From the NCBI RefSeq assembly GCF_010730575.1, contig NZ_AP022614.1:744001-808000 (forward strand): a stretch of DNA of 64,000 nt, given 5' to 3'. Source of the stretch: Mycobacterium parmense (GTDB lineage Bacteria > Actinomycetota > Actinomycetes > Mycobacteriales > Mycobacteriaceae). The notes beneath the pieces were generated by a model. It was not told where the DNA came from. It did no database searches and was given only the letters and a program-made list of their open reading frames with translations. A program made the translations under genes and the position numbers. Positions within the stretch are counted from its first letter, which is position 1. Each line of letters starts with the position of its first letter. Positions 1 through 9,353 of the stretch are shown here, one piece after another.

Positions 1-35
1 ATCACTCCTGTCCTCCCGGCTGAACCGCGCCGACC

Positions 36-74
36 AGCTGTAGCAGGTCACCAACGTGGTGACCTCCTACAGCT
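36..74. repeat. Hairpin built on an IS481-type terminus (remnant)
   Basis: Bases 36-53 pair with 57-74 with one mismatch (C44/C66), leaving a 3-nt loop. Bases 47-77 are identical, 31 of 31, to 34651-34681, which is the right end of the complete IS481-family element plus its GCTAGC target site. Upstream of base 47 the similarity to that IS stops, so this is not simply the tail of a full copy. The left arm resembles an outward-facing copy of the same terminal repeat, so two termini may have collapsed together (inference). In the frame of the IS stop codon, bases 2-43 read as the tail of an unidentified open frame ending in TAG. Confidence 0.6.
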
Positions 75-185
75 AGCTACCGGCGGTGCCAGTCCGGGGG
101 AGGTGGGAACATGACCGCTGCTGATGGGGCTGATGGTGGGCGCGCTCGACGCGGTCACGTCGAGGGATTCGGGTAGCGTTCGGCC

Positions 186-1217
186 ATGGCGCGCCGCCCC
201 AGACAGCACCTTGATGATGTTGACCACCAGCTGTGCCGAGCGCTGATGGCCGAGCCTCGCAGCAGTGTGCGCGATCTTGCGGCCCAGGCAGGTGTCACCA
301 ACGAGACGGTGACCTCGCGACTGCGGCGATTGCGTGAATCCAACGTGTTGGCCCTGACGGTGGTGGTCGATTCGGAGACCGCGGGGTATAGGGCGGGCGC
401 GGTGGTGCGCATCAAAGCCCCGCAGCCGGCCGCGGCGTTACTCAAGGAGCGGTTCGCCGCGTGCGGGGTTGCCCAGTTTGTTGCCGCGGCGATGGGTGTG
501 TGCGATCTCGTGGTGTCGATTTTGGGCGTCGACCTCGCCGACCTGCGTACCACGCTGCGCTCGGCCACACGCGGTGTCGACAATGCGCGGGTTGTTGGGG
601 TCGACGTCGTGACCGGCGTCTTGGCCTACGACGTCAACGCCTTGACTCTGCCGATTCGGCCCTGGTCGCCGCGCGCGCTGCCAGCGCCGGATCCACCACT
701 CGACGAGCTCGACTGTGCACTGATCGAACAGCTCGCCATGGCCGGGCATGAATCGAATCGAGAAATTGCGCGGCGGTTGGAGGTCAGTGACGCTACGGTG
801 CGGTCCCGAATCCGGCGGCTGGAAGACGGTGGACTGGTGCGGCTTGTCGCCGGGGTCGATCCGGTTGCTGCCGGGGAGCGGCGGCTATTCGCCATGGTGT
901 TTGTCTCGCTGGACGACGAATCGGCGATCGCGGCGCTAATGCAGCGTGCGACGGTAATGACCGGCGTCACCACTATCGGAGCCGCCGATCTGGTGTTGCA
1001 GATCGGCGGCCGCTCGGTGCACGAGGTCAGCGGCTTCGTCGCGGAGCTGGCCGGTGTCGCCGGGATCCGCGACATCGCAGTCGCCTACCTGACCGACGTC
1101 GTGCTGCACCACAACCACCTGGCCCGGTTCGCGTCGTCACATCGGCCCGCGCGGCAGCGCGACCAGTTCTGTTACACACCGGCTGCCGCGACGAACAAAC
1201 GACGCGCCGCGCCGTAA
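186..1217 (+). CDS. Lrp/AsnC family regulator, two fused modules
   Basis: This 343-aa protein contains two complete Lrp/AsnC units in tandem. The first winged helix covers about residues 8-65, with the recognition helix near 38-50 (TVTSRLRRLR), followed by a ligand-sensing RAM-like domain. The second starts near 171 (PLDELDCALIEQL), with recognition helix 200-213. Family members are usually about 150 aa with one unit, so this is a genuine double. No Shine-Dalgarno is visible, but TAGCGT at 174-179 is a plausible -10 box 6 bp before the ATG, which fits a leaderless message (inference). The 3' end overlaps the convergent acyl-CoA synthetase gene by 46 nt. It probably responds to an amino acid or acyl metabolite and controls the adjacent catabolic genes. 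Two similar double proteins occur at 7591-8673 and 14090-15166. Confidence 0.88.
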   Translation: MARRPRQHLDDVDHQLCRALMAEPRSSVRDLAAQAGVTNETVTSRLRRLRESNVLALTVVVDSETAGYRAGAVVRIKAPQPAAALLKERFAACGVAQFVAAAMGVCDLVVSILGVDLADLRTTLRSATRGVDNARVVGVDVVTGVLAYDVNALTLPIRPWSPRALPAPDPPLDELDCALIEQLAMAGHESNREIARRLEVSDATVRSRIRRLEDGGLVRLVAGVDPVAAGERRLFAMVFVSLDDESAIAALMQRATVMTGVTTIGAADLVLQIGGRSVHEVSGFVAELAGVAGIRDIAVAYLTDVVLHHNHLARFASSHRPARQRDQFCYTPAAATNKRRAAP

Positions 1218-2830
1218 TCGGCTTTGCCGGATGGGCTGCGTGGGACCACGTCAACCCGGCAGATTTTGCGGGGTGCCTTAAACCCCGACAGGCGCTGGCG
1301 CACCGCCGCGACGATGTCTTCGTCGGATACTTCGCCTGCGTGGGGAGCCAATTGGACGAGGGCGACCACCCGTTGGCCCAGTGTTTCGTCGTCGACACCG
1401 AAAACGAGACTGTCGGCCACGCCGGGGTGGGTCTTGAGTGCCTGTTCGACTTCTTCGGGGTAGACCTTCTCGCCGCCGGTGTTGATGCAATGGTTGCCTC
1501 GGCCGAGTAGTCGCACGGATCCGTCCGGTTCGACGGTGGCCATATCGCCGGGAAATGAGTATCGGGCACCATCAATCACGCGGAAGGTGCGTTGGCTGCG
1601 TTCAGGATCCTTGTAGTAGCCGCGCGGGACCATAATTCCGGTGAGGGCCACGGTGCCGATCTCGCCAGAACCGGGCATCACTTCAGTGCCATCGTCACGC
1701 AATACTTTGACCCCTGGGCTGGGGTTGAATCGTGCTGTCGTTGGATTCTGGCCTCTGCGGACGTATTTGGCACCCATCGCACCCTCGCTTGACCCGAGCA
1801 GGTCGGCCAGCGTCACGCGTGGCATGTGTTGCAGCAGTCGACTTTTGAGGTGGTCGGACAGCATTGCTCCACTTGAGGCAAGGATTTCCAGACTGCTGAG
1901 ATCGGCCTGCAAGCCACGGGAGGCGCCGCGGTCTAGTGCCTCGACGATGGGGCGGGCAAACGCATCGCCGACAATGACGGCTACCGCTACTGCGTGGCGG
2001 GTCACGGTGCGCACGAAGGCATCGCCGTCGAAGCTGCGGTTGGTGGCCAGGACGACCGGGGCCCCAAACAAGTGCGGGGTGATCGCGCCAATCCACATGC
2101 CTGCGCCGTGCATGAGTGGCGGGCAAGCGAAAGTGGCTAACGCCTGGCGCTGCTCGTGGGTCGCGACGGCGCCAGCAACGGCCTGGGCGGGATCGGTGAC
2201 CGGCTCGCCGTGAGTCCTTCGCCGGTAGATGTTGGATCCGGAGTACAAGAAGGCCCGCGTGACATCGCCGATGTCGTACATCACTCCTTTGGGCAGGCCG
2301 GTCGTGCCGCCGGTGTAGAGCATGTAGAGATCATCTTCACCGCGGTCGATGACGGGTTGAGCTGCGGCGTCGGCGAGTGCCACGGTGTAGCCCAGCGCGC
2401 CCTGCACGACCGGGGCGACACGTTGGTGCGCATTGTCATCGACTTCGAGGAGCAGACGCAGTTTAGGGAGGCGACCGAGCACCTGTTGGACCCGGTCGGC
2501 CAGGCTGGCATGGTAGACCAGCGCTTGCGCGTCGGCGTTGTCGAGCACGTGCGCCAACTCATCGCCCAAGTAGCGGTAGTTGACATTAATCGGCACCGCA
2601 CGGGCCTTGAATGCCCCGAACTGGGCCTCCAGGTACTCCGGGCAGTTATACAGCAAGAGCCCGACCTTGGCGTCGCGACCTAGTCCATACGCAGACAGCA
2701 GCCCCGCGAATTGCGCAGCGTGCTGCTCGTACTCTTTCCAGCTGAGCCTGCGGTCGCCGTGGATTACCGCGGTCGCGTTCGGCAGCGCCTGCGCCATCGA
2801 CTCCCAGATGTCGGCGAGATGCATCCGCAC
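1172..2830 (-). CDS. Acyl-CoA synthetase (AMP-binding, FadD-type)
   Basis: The 552-aa ANL-superfamily adenylating enzyme would convert a carboxylic acid, ATP and CoA to acyl-CoA, AMP and PPi. The P-loop-like A3 motif YTGGTTGLPKG lies at about residues 172-182. The hinge region reads GRGNHCINTGGEKVYPEEVE, and the C-terminal catalytic lysine is in SPSGKAD, near residue 536. Length is normal for the family and the ATG start gives a full N-terminal domain. It is transcribed toward the Lrp gene and overlaps its 3' end. The A/T-rich stretch around 2905-2940 could hold its promoter. Chain length or aromatic preference cannot be read from the sequence, so no FadD number is assigned. Confidence 0.93.
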   Translation of the reverse strand: MRMHLADIWESMAQALPNATAVIHGDRRLSWKEYEQHAAQFAGLLSAYGLGRDAKVGLLLYNCPEYLEAQFGAFKARAVPINVNYRYLGDELAHVLDNADAQALVYHASLADRVQQVLGRLPKLRLLLEVDDNAHQRVAPVVQGALGYTVALADAAAQPVIDRGEDDLYMLYTGGTTGLPKGVMYDIGDVTRAFLYSGSNIYRRRTHGEPVTDPAQAVAGAVATHEQRQALATFACPPLMHGAGMWIGAITPHLFGAPVVLATNRSFDGDAFVRTVTRHAVAVAVIVGDAFARPIVEALDRGASRGLQADLSSLEILASSGAMLSDHLKSRLLQHMPRVTLADLLGSSEGAMGAKYVRRGQNPTTARFNPSPGVKVLRDDGTEVMPGSGEIGTVALTGIMVPRGYYKDPERSQRTFRVIDGARYSFPGDMATVEPDGSVRLLGRGNHCINTGGEKVYPEEVEQALKTHPGVADSLVFGVDDETLGQRVVALVQLAPHAGEVSDEDIVAAVRQRLSGFKAPRKICRVDVVPRSPSGKADYGAARRLFVAAAGV

Positions 2831-3157
2831 AGCGTCCTCCAGTCGTGGTCATCGGGGGCTGGCGGCTCCATGGCAACACAAACCCGCCGCGAGTGTGCAA
2901 AGTCGTGTTTTATACTAGATAAATCCGCTAAATGCGTCTACTGTGGCGCCAATGCGTCGCGATATATGCCAAACGACGGCTGATTGTTGGCCGCTTTTTC
3001 GCGCTCCCGAAAGCGTTCGTGCCGCGGGGGTCGCGGCGTGTCGCACGTCGTGACGGGCGCGGCGGGCGGTTCGGGCTCGCTCGACGCGCAGCCTCCCCGG
3101 ATTGGCTCGGTCCCGTCGGTCGCCGATGGCTTACGCCTGGCGGTCCGTTTGGCTCCC
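2831..3157. promoter_or_regulatory. Divergent intergenic region
   Basis: This stretch separates the acyl-CoA synthetase (minus strand) from the phosphotransferase (plus strand). It contains the only strongly A/T-rich patch nearby, around 2908-2945, including TATACT at 2912-2917 and TAAATCC just after it, which suits a mycobacterial -10 region. The downstream half could encode an N-terminal extension of the phosphotransferase, because its frame stays open back to 2984. I see no other gene here. Confidence 0.35.
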
Positions 3158-4303
3158 ATGGTTGCCGCCACGATGTTCGATCGCGTGCAGTGGTGGCCGG
3201 TGAGCAGGACGTCGCAGGTTCCTGGGCGCCTCGAGCACATCACGCCGAGATGGGTTTCTGGGGTGCTTCGGCCGCACTTGGCTGGTGCCAGGGTCGTGCT
3301 GGTGTCGGTGGAGCGCCATTCGGCGGGAACGTCGGTGCGCGCCCGACTTCGCCTGCGGTACAGCTCCATCAACAACACCGGGCACCTGCCCGCCACCGTG
3401 TTTGTCAAGAGCACCCCGACCCTGGTGACCAGGATCGGCAACGGGCTAACGGGAACCGCGCCGGCCGAAGCGGGGTTCTACAACGAGCTGCGCCACCTCT
3501 TTGACCTTGAAGCACCGTACGGTTATTACAGTGCTAGCGAGCCGCGTTCGGGCCGCGCGGTCCATCTGCTTGAAGATTTGGTGGCGACCCGCCAGGCGAC
3601 GTTTTGTGAACCGACCACGGTAATCTCGCGCCAGCAGGCGGAACTGGTCGTCGACCAGCTGGCCCGCCTTCACGCGCGGGCCGTCACGCTCGATCTCTCC
3701 GACGCGTGCAAGCCGCGGTGGCTTCGCAGCTATCCGCATTGGTGGGCCGTCACCGGTTCGATCTCGTCCATCCGTCGCTACCATCTGCGCGGCCAGCGCC
3801 GCGCCGACGACGAAGGCCTGACACCGCCGAGCCTCGTCGGGCGCGGTGAGCAGTTGTGGCGCAGTTTCGAAGCCTCAGTCCACGCTCACCGCGGGTTGCC
3901 TCGCACCCTCATCCACGGTGACCCTCATCTAGGGAACTGGTACGTCACGGGGGCGGGTCGGATGGGATTGTGTGACTGGCAGTGCATTTCGGCCGGGCAT
4001 TGGTCGCGCGATCTGTCCTACGCATTAGCCTCGGCGCTGAGCATCGATCAGCGGCGGGACTGGGAGCATGCGTTGCTGGATCGCTATCTCGATCGGCTGG
4101 CCAGCGAAGGTGGACTGGCCCTGCCTCGCGCGCAGGCCTGGACTCTGTACCGCCAGCAGCTAGTCGGCGCGTTGGCCATGTGGACGACGACGCTCTACCC
4201 GCCGCGCTTCTTACCCGCGATGCAGCCGAAATCGACCTCCGCGGAGATGCTGCGTCGCATTCTGACCGCCATCGATGATCACGACGCACTCGACGTGCCC
4301 TGA
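3158..4303 (+). CDS. Aminoglycoside/ecdysteroid-kinase-like phosphotransferase
   Basis: This protein belongs to the APH/choline-kinase-like fold. The catalytic loop LIHGDPHLGNW is encoded near 3907-3940 and the metal-binding aspartate follows in GLCDWQ, near 3966-3984. An N-lobe lysine is plausible in ATVFVKSTP. Mycobacteria carry many such genes next to lipid and steroid catabolism genes, and their substrates are mostly unknown. The frame is open back to 2984, but the first 45 or so residues read as Arg/Gly-rich non-family sequence. I therefore place the start at ATG 3158 (381 aa), with ATG 3173 as an alternative. Its neighbours suggest a small hydroxylated or lipid-like substrate rather than an antibiotic (inference). 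Confidence 0.72.
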   Translation: MVAATMFDRVQWWPVSRTSQVPGRLEHITPRWVSGVLRPHLAGARVVLVSVERHSAGTSVRARLRLRYSSINNTGHLPATVFVKSTPTLVTRIGNGLTGTAPAEAGFYNELRHLFDLEAPYGYYSASEPRSGRAVHLLEDLVATRQATFCEPTTVISRQQAELVVDQLARLHARAVTLDLSDACKPRWLRSYPHWWAVTGSISSIRRYHLRGQRRADDEGLTPPSLVGRGEQLWRSFEASVHAHRGLPRTLIHGDPHLGNWYVTGAGRMGLCDWQCISAGHWSRDLSYALASALSIDQRRDWEHALLDRYLDRLASEGGLALPRAQAWTLYRQQLVGALAMWTTTLYPPRFLPAMQPKSTSAEMLRRILTAIDDHDALDVP

Positions 4304-4560
4304 AAGAGAACCGGCCGACAGCCCACCTGAGCGCCAGCCGGTACGGCCCCAGTCCAACCTTGATGTCTTCGCATAATCCCGTCTTTCTGGCACCAAGAAC
4401 GGGCTCTGCGTAGCAATATCAGCTTGTTGCTAATCAAAATGCGCTCTATGCTGCCGGTGGGCGGCAAGATTCACGATTCTGTAGACGAGTGAGTCGGTGT
4501 TGCTGCGGTGATGCAGCCGGACCAGTCAGCGCCCGGCAACTCGATGAGGAGTGCACGCTC

Positions 4561-5654
4561 ATGTGGATTACGGCGGCGGTGCTGCGGGCCCGCGACGCTC
4601 CCTACCGCATCGAGGACGTCCAGCTGCGAGACCCGGGCCCAGATGAGGTCCGAGTACGGGTAGTGGCCGTGGGCATGTGCCACACCGACGTGTTACCGCG
4701 GATGAGCGGTTTCCTGGCGTCACCTCCGATCATCACTGGTCACGAGGCCTCCGGCGTCATCGCCGCGGTCGGCGAGACTGTTACCAACCTCATCGCGGGT
4801 GACCACGTGGTGATTTCCTTCGATGCGTGCCGAGCCTGTTCGAACTGCCAGGCGGGGGCATCCGGCGTACTGCGAGTCGTTTGTCATCCGCAACCTCACC
4901 GGAGTCGGCGTCGAGGGCAGCGGCACTGTTCGCGACGCCGCCGGCACGCCCATCGCGTCGCGCTGGTTCGGTCAGTCGTCATTTGCCAGCCATGTGATCG
5001 CCGCGGCCCGCAACGTTGTCAAGGTGGATCCGACGATTCCGCTGGAGTTGCTCGGTCCGCTCGGGTGCGGCGTGCTGACCGGGGCCGGGTCGATTCTGGT
5101 CGCCCTGGGCGTTGACCGCGGTGACAGCGTGGTGGTGTTCGGCGCGGGAAGTGTGGGCCTGTCGGCGGTGATGGCGGCCCACGTCGCCGGTGCAGCGACG
5201 GTCGTGGCGGTGGACCGCAATCGCGCCCGGCTGCAACCTGCCGCCGAACTCGGCGCAACGCATACCTTCGACGCCAACGCGCCGGACCTGGAATCGCAGC
5301 TCATCAAAGTTACCGGTGGCGGCCCTCGGTACGCGTTGGACACCACCGGCGTGCCCTCGGTCATCGAGACCGCCATTCGTGTCCTGCTTCCCAGCGGCAC
5401 CTGTGGACTCGTCGGCGCCAAACAAGGCGATGTGGTGTTGGACCCCAACACATTGGCCTTCGGTCGCACCGATGACCGGGATCCTGGAGGGCGATGCGAC
5501 ACCCGAAGTGCTGATTTCCCAGCTGATCCAGCTGTGGCGTCAGGGTCGATTCCCTTTCGACAAATTGATCACGACCTTCCCGCTGCAAAACATCAACGAG
5601 GCCGAACGTGCCAGCATCGCCGGCGCGGTCGTCAAACCGGTTCTCGTTCTGTGA
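4561..5654 (+). pseudogene. Zn-dependent alcohol dehydrogenase, broken by two +1 insertions
   Basis: Three frames joined together give one medium-chain zinc alcohol dehydrogenase of about 363 aa. Frame 1 carries the catalytic-zinc Cys (GMCHTD) and GHEASG. Frame 2 starts in the structural-zinc loop (HPAYCESF) and carries the Rossmann motif GAGSVGLS. Frame 3 carries the C-terminus to 5654. The first shift is a run of five G at about 4853-4859, where four restore the frame. The second is one extra base after the ACC codon at about 5469-5471. Total length 1094 nt is two more than a multiple of three. GAGGAG near 4545 is the ribosome site. As read, the product stops within the zinc-loop region. 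Sequencing error in the G run is possible; two independent shifts favour decay. It sits directly before an aldehyde dehydrogenase, a natural partner. Confidence 0.82.
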
Positions 5655-5694
5655 ATCGTGGGGTATTTCCACCACATTCGAAAGGAAGACAACG

Positions 5695-7134
5695 ATGCAA
5701 TATCGGCACACCACGCTCTACATAGACGGGCAGTGGCGCAAACCGGTTGGGGGAGAAACGATTCCCGTTATCTCCCCAACCACGGAGCAGCAGATCGGCG
5801 TCGTCCCAAGAGCTGCCATCGCCGATGTTGACACCGCGGTCGGTGCGGCGCGGCGAGCACTGCGTTCGCCCGAGTGGTCGACGATCGGGGCCGAGGGCCG
5901 CTCCAAAATCTTGTTGCAGTTGGCGGATCAGTTGGAGACCAACACGACTGAACGTGCCGCGCTGACCAGCATCCAAAACGGTATGCCCATTACGCTCGCC
6001 GGGTTTGCCGAGGGCTACGCGCCCGTGGTGATGCTGCGTTACTACGCCGCGTTGGCCGCCGAGCTGCGAGCCGAAGAGCGGCGCCCGCGTATCGGAGGTG
6101 GCGGCCAGACGATCGTGCGGCGCGAACCAGTCGGCGTGGTGGCGGCCATCGTCCCGTGGAACTATCCCCAGGGGCTCACGATGTTCAAACTGGCGCCCGC
6201 CCTTGCCGCGGGATGCACGGTGGTCCTCAAACCGGCGCCAGAGACCACGTTGGACGCCTTGGAGCTGGCGGCGTGCGCCGAACGGGCCGGCCTGCCGTCC
6301 GGTGTCCTCAACGTGGTCACCGGAGGCGCCGACATCGGCAAATACCTGGTGTCGCATCCCGGTGTGCACAAGGTGGCGTTCACCGGCTCGACGGCCGCCG
6401 GTCGCTCCATCGGCGAAGTCTGCGGGCGGCTGTTGCGCCCGGTGACCCTAGAGCTTGGCGGCAAATCGGCGGCGATCGTGCTCGATGACGCTGATCTCGC
6501 ATCCACCGTCACCGGCCTGGCGACCGCTTCGCTGCTCAACAACGGTCAAACCTGTTACCTGTCAACCAGAATCCTGGTGCCACGATCGCGCCACGACGAG
6601 GTGCTCGAGGCCCTGGCCGCCATGGCATCGACGTTGGCGGTCGGTGATCCTCTTGACCCGAGCACCCATGTGGGGCCACTGGTCTCACACCGCCAGCGGG
6701 AGCGTGTGGAGTCCTACATCGAGATGGGCAAAACCAGCGGGGCGACCCTGGCCGCCGGCGGAAGCCGATCCGATCGGGAAACGGGCTGGTTTGTGCAGCC
6801 GACCGTTTTCGGCGGTGTTGATAACGCGAACCGTGTCGCTCGCGAGGAAATCTTCGGCCCCGTGCTGGCCGTCATCCCCTACAACGACGTCGACGACGCC
6901 GTGTCCATCGCCAACGACTCCGAATACGGACTCGGCGGCACCATCTGGACCTCCGATACCGACAAGGGCCTCGACATCGCGCGCCGCGTCGAAACGGGCA
7001 GCGTCGGAGTCAACTTCTACGAGCTCGACCTCGGCGCACCCTTCGGAGGCGTCAAGGCCAGCGGTCTAGGGCGCGAACTGGGACCCGAAGGTCTCGCGGC
7101 CTACTACCAACTCAAATCGATCTACCTTCGGTGA
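5695..7134 (+). CDS. Aldehyde dehydrogenase (NAD(P)+-dependent)
   Basis: The 479-aa ALDH-superfamily enzyme oxidises an aldehyde to its acid. Family signatures are the cofactor stretch VPWNYPQG, the glycine-rich FTGSTAAG, the general base in LELGGKSAA, the catalytic cysteine in NNGQTCYLS, and EEIFGPVLAV. The ATG at 5695 is preceded by AAAGGAAG with good spacing. The longer open frame from 5608 overlaps the preceding gene and is not needed. It lies 40 bp after the alcohol dehydrogenase pseudogene, so the pair once formed an alcohol-to-acid module feeding the nearby acyl-CoA synthetase (inference). Confidence 0.95.
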   Translation: MQYRHTTLYIDGQWRKPVGGETIPVISPTTEQQIGVVPRAAIADVDTAVGAARRALRSPEWSTIGAEGRSKILLQLADQLETNTTERAALTSIQNGMPITLAGFAEGYAPVVMLRYYAALAAELRAEERRPRIGGGGQTIVRREPVGVVAAIVPWNYPQGLTMFKLAPALAAGCTVVLKPAPETTLDALELAACAERAGLPSGVLNVVTGGADIGKYLVSHPGVHKVAFTGSTAAGRSIGEVCGRLLRPVTLELGGKSAAIVLDDADLASTVTGLATASLLNNGQTCYLSTRILVPRSRHDEVLEALAAMASTLAVGDPLDPSTHVGPLVSHRQRERVESYIEMGKTSGATLAAGGSRSDRETGWFVQPTVFGGVDNANRVAREEIFGPVLAVIPYNDVDDAVSIANDSEYGLGGTIWTSDTDKGLDIARRVETGSVGVNFYELDLGAPFGGVKASGLGRELGPEGLAAYYQLKSIYLR

Positions 7135-7368
7135 ATGCCGCGACCGTCCAACGTGTATCAGTCAGAAAGTTCTCGACCCCGCCAAGGTTTGGCGTTTAGA
7201 GGCCCGCACGCACCGCGGCCTCGCTCGAGGAAGTTGGCCGAGATGTCGTGACTGCGACACTCTCGCCTCACCCCCGGGGCCAAGCTCACCGGTGAGCAGG
7301 CCGGTCCGGGGGGCTCTGCCGCCGGGCCCGCACAGCGGCTCGCAGTGCAACGAACAGAAAGGACGACC

Positions 7369-7620
7369 GTGGATTTCCCACTGCCCGAACACCTTCCAGG
7401 CTTGCTCGCGCAAATGGATGACTTCATCGAAACCCAGATCAAGCCGCTGGAACGCGAGGATATCCAATACTTTGACCGTCGTTGCCTCCAATCGTCACCA
7501 CGTGCACTGAGTGGGCTGGATCAACGTCGATCTCGGACAACCGGACTGCCGTGCTGGGACAACGGGATCCAGCTTTACCGCTCTCACGGATTAGGCAGCA
7601 TCCAGGCGTTTCATATATGA
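7369..7620 (+). pseudogene. Acyl-CoA dehydrogenase, N-terminal remnant
   Basis: From a GTG at 7369, preceded by GAAAGGACG, the reading frame gives VDFPLPEHLPGLLAQMDDFI and then IKPLEREDIQYFDRR. This is the typical first 40 residues of a mycobacterial acyl-CoA dehydrogenase (FadE). After about base 7485 the similarity dissolves; a later WDNG (near 7557) recalls the next conserved block. The frame then runs into the tail of the convergent Lrp gene and stops at 7620. No flavin-binding or catalytic part remains anywhere downstream. The gene has lost its 3' portion by deletion or replacement. Confidence 0.7.
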
Positions 7621-8673
7621 ACTCAGCCGGATCACGTCAGTCATGAGCATCGCGTCTGTGGCCGTTACCCCGTCGATCGCTTGTATTGTGCCCACAATCT
7701 GCATTAGCTGATATGCAGTTGTGGCCGTCACCGTCACATGCATATCCCAGCTACCCAGGCATATCGCCGAGAAAACAACGTTAGGGACCGCAGCGAGTTC
7801 CTTGTGGATGTAATGCAGTCGAGCGCGATCTGCCCGAATCGATATCGAAGCGATCACTCCTATTACGCCAAGGGCCACCGGCTCGACCATTGCCACCACC
7901 CGGACCAATCCTGACTGGATTAGGCGGTTAATGCGGGCCCGGACCGTGCCCTCTGAAACATGAAGTCTGCGCGCGATGTTGCGGCTCGATTGACGGCCGT
8001 CGTCGATGAGCTGCTGCATGATGGCGATGTCTATTTCGTCAAGGTCGATCTTGGGCGCGGGTAACCGGATCGGTGGCGCGTTCCTGGACAGAAAGAGCTG
8101 CCGACCGTATTGGGGAACGGTCGTCTCGATGGCAAGATCGACGTCAAGATCGGAGACGCCGTGAATGGTGGCCAACTCATTGATCACATCTCGAAGTTCG
8201 GCGAGGTCGGGCACCAAGAAATACGCCAGAACATCGTATGAACCCACCGACACTGCGACCGCATCACATTGCGGAAACACGCCGATGTCCTGTGCCACAT
8301 CGCGCGGTGAGCGCCCCCGCGTTTTGATGCGGCAGATGACAAACCAGTCGAAACCGGCTACCTCCCAATCAATTATTGCGGCAAAAACCAAGAGGCCGCT
8401 GGCCGTCATTTTGCGTAGACGCATACTGACCACCGACTCGCTGACACCAATTCGTTGGGCGAGTTCACGATTGGTGATCTTGCCGTCGGCGAGCAAATGA
8501 TCGATGAGGGCCTTGTCGACTTCATCAAGTGCCGCGTGCGATGACGACGGACTACGGCCGTCGACGAAAGTCAAGCCTGCCGAGGCGCGCTGAACGTCTG
8601 GCACCCGCAGGATCGCCCGGTCTGCCGTGATGTCGTCGTTCATCGCGAGCCGTCCGACGAAAGTCTCCGACAT
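7591..8673 (-). CDS. Lrp/AsnC family regulator, two fused modules
   Basis: This 360-aa protein again has two Lrp/AsnC units. The first winged helix is near residues 48-105, with recognition helix SESVVSMRLRKM. The second is near 210-265, with recognition helix SEGTVRARINRL. Each is followed by a beta-alpha-beta sensing domain. The start may be 8673 or the internal ATG at 8643 (MNDDIT). The long upstream gap, with a short perfect dyad at 9008-9022, is the likely control region for this gene and the divergent P450 operon. It is the second of three such double regulators in the first 15 kb. Confidence 0.88.
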   Translation of the reverse strand: MSETFVGRLAMNDDITADRAILRVPDVQRASAGLTFVDGRSPSSSHAALDEVDKALIDHLLADGKITNRELAQRIGVSESVVSMRLRKMTASGLLVFAAIIDWEVAGFDWFVICRIKTRGRSPRDVAQDIGVFPQCDAVAVSVGSYDVLAYFLVPDLAELRDVINELATIHGVSDLDVDLAIETTVPQYGRQLFLSRNAPPIRLPAPKIDLDEIDIAIMQQLIDDGRQSSRNIARRLHVSEGTVRARINRLIQSGLVRVVAMVEPVALGVIGVIASISIRADRARLHYIHKELAAVPNVVFSAICLGSWDMHVTVTATTAYQLMQIVGTIQAIDGVTATDAMLMTDVIRLSSYMKRLDAA

Positions 8674-9353
8674 CTGCGACCGTGCCGCGGGAGGCGCTCG
8701 GTTACCAGGTGTGGGGATCTCGCACGATATAGGCCAGCGGGCAGAAGCGGTACGTTGCCTGATACCGCGACGGCATCGGCGGCATTGGTGATGTCAGGGG
8801 CTGGCGCGCCATGGTGGCGCAGGTAGTCGCGAGAGTGCCCGGCACGTGCACGGGCAACGTCACGCATTATCGAACTCTAAATTCGTCGGTCCGTGCTGAA
8901 CCTGGCCGCCGACCGGTCCAGGGTTCGTCGGCGTGGTATCGCGAGGGCTTTCCCCGGCCGCCGCTCACAGCCGTCGGATTTCCACAGGAACCGTGATCGT
9001 CCAGACCATATGCTACGCATATCACGCTCAAGTGTGCAGTGGATAGCCGAGGACCCACAATATGTGAGCACTAGTCGTTCGCATCTTGTGCTTGCAGCTA
9101 CCCGCAGGGCCAAACGCCGCGGTATTCACACACCTGGGCCGCGAACGCCCGGATCGGGGAGAGGGCACCACCCAACAGCGCACGTTTGAGGACAAGATAG
9201 CGTAGCGATAGTAAGCGAGTGCTACGAAAACTCTGGTTCACAGCCTTGTATGAGCCAGATTTGCGTAATAGACTAGCAGTAACGCTGCTGTACCTACAGT
9301 TCACAACGAGGTGGTTGAGAGTTTTGGCGATTACGCAACGAACGGGTCAGCCA
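8674..9353. other. Long gene-free stretch before the P450 operon
   Basis: About 680 bases between the divergent Lrp gene and the P450 gene show no convincing coding potential; short open frames here do not resemble known proteins. It contains the dyad at 9008-9022 and a lower-GC patch around 9195-9310 (for example TAGACT near 9270) that may be the P450 promoter. The P450 frame is open upstream to 9219, so part of this stretch might encode an N-terminal extension. Confidence 0.4.
9008..9022. promoter_or_regulatory. Perfect dyad, possible operator
   Basis: ATATGC, a 3-base spacer TAC, then GCATAT form a perfect inverted repeat in the gap between the divergent Lrp gene and the P450 operon. Lrp/AsnC proteins bind A/T-rich imperfect dyads of about 15 bp, so this is a reasonable candidate site (inference). 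I did not see a second exact copy. Confidence 0.35.

Noticed and set aside
155..583. Long open frame on the minus strand inside the first Lrp gene
   Set aside because: It is Ser/Arg/Thr-rich, has no family resemblance, and is the antisense shadow of a clear Lrp gene.
5632..6369. 245-codon minus-strand frame inside the aldehyde dehydrogenase gene
   Set aside because: It covers the ALDH catalytic gene in antisense and its composition is typical of high-GC shadow frames.
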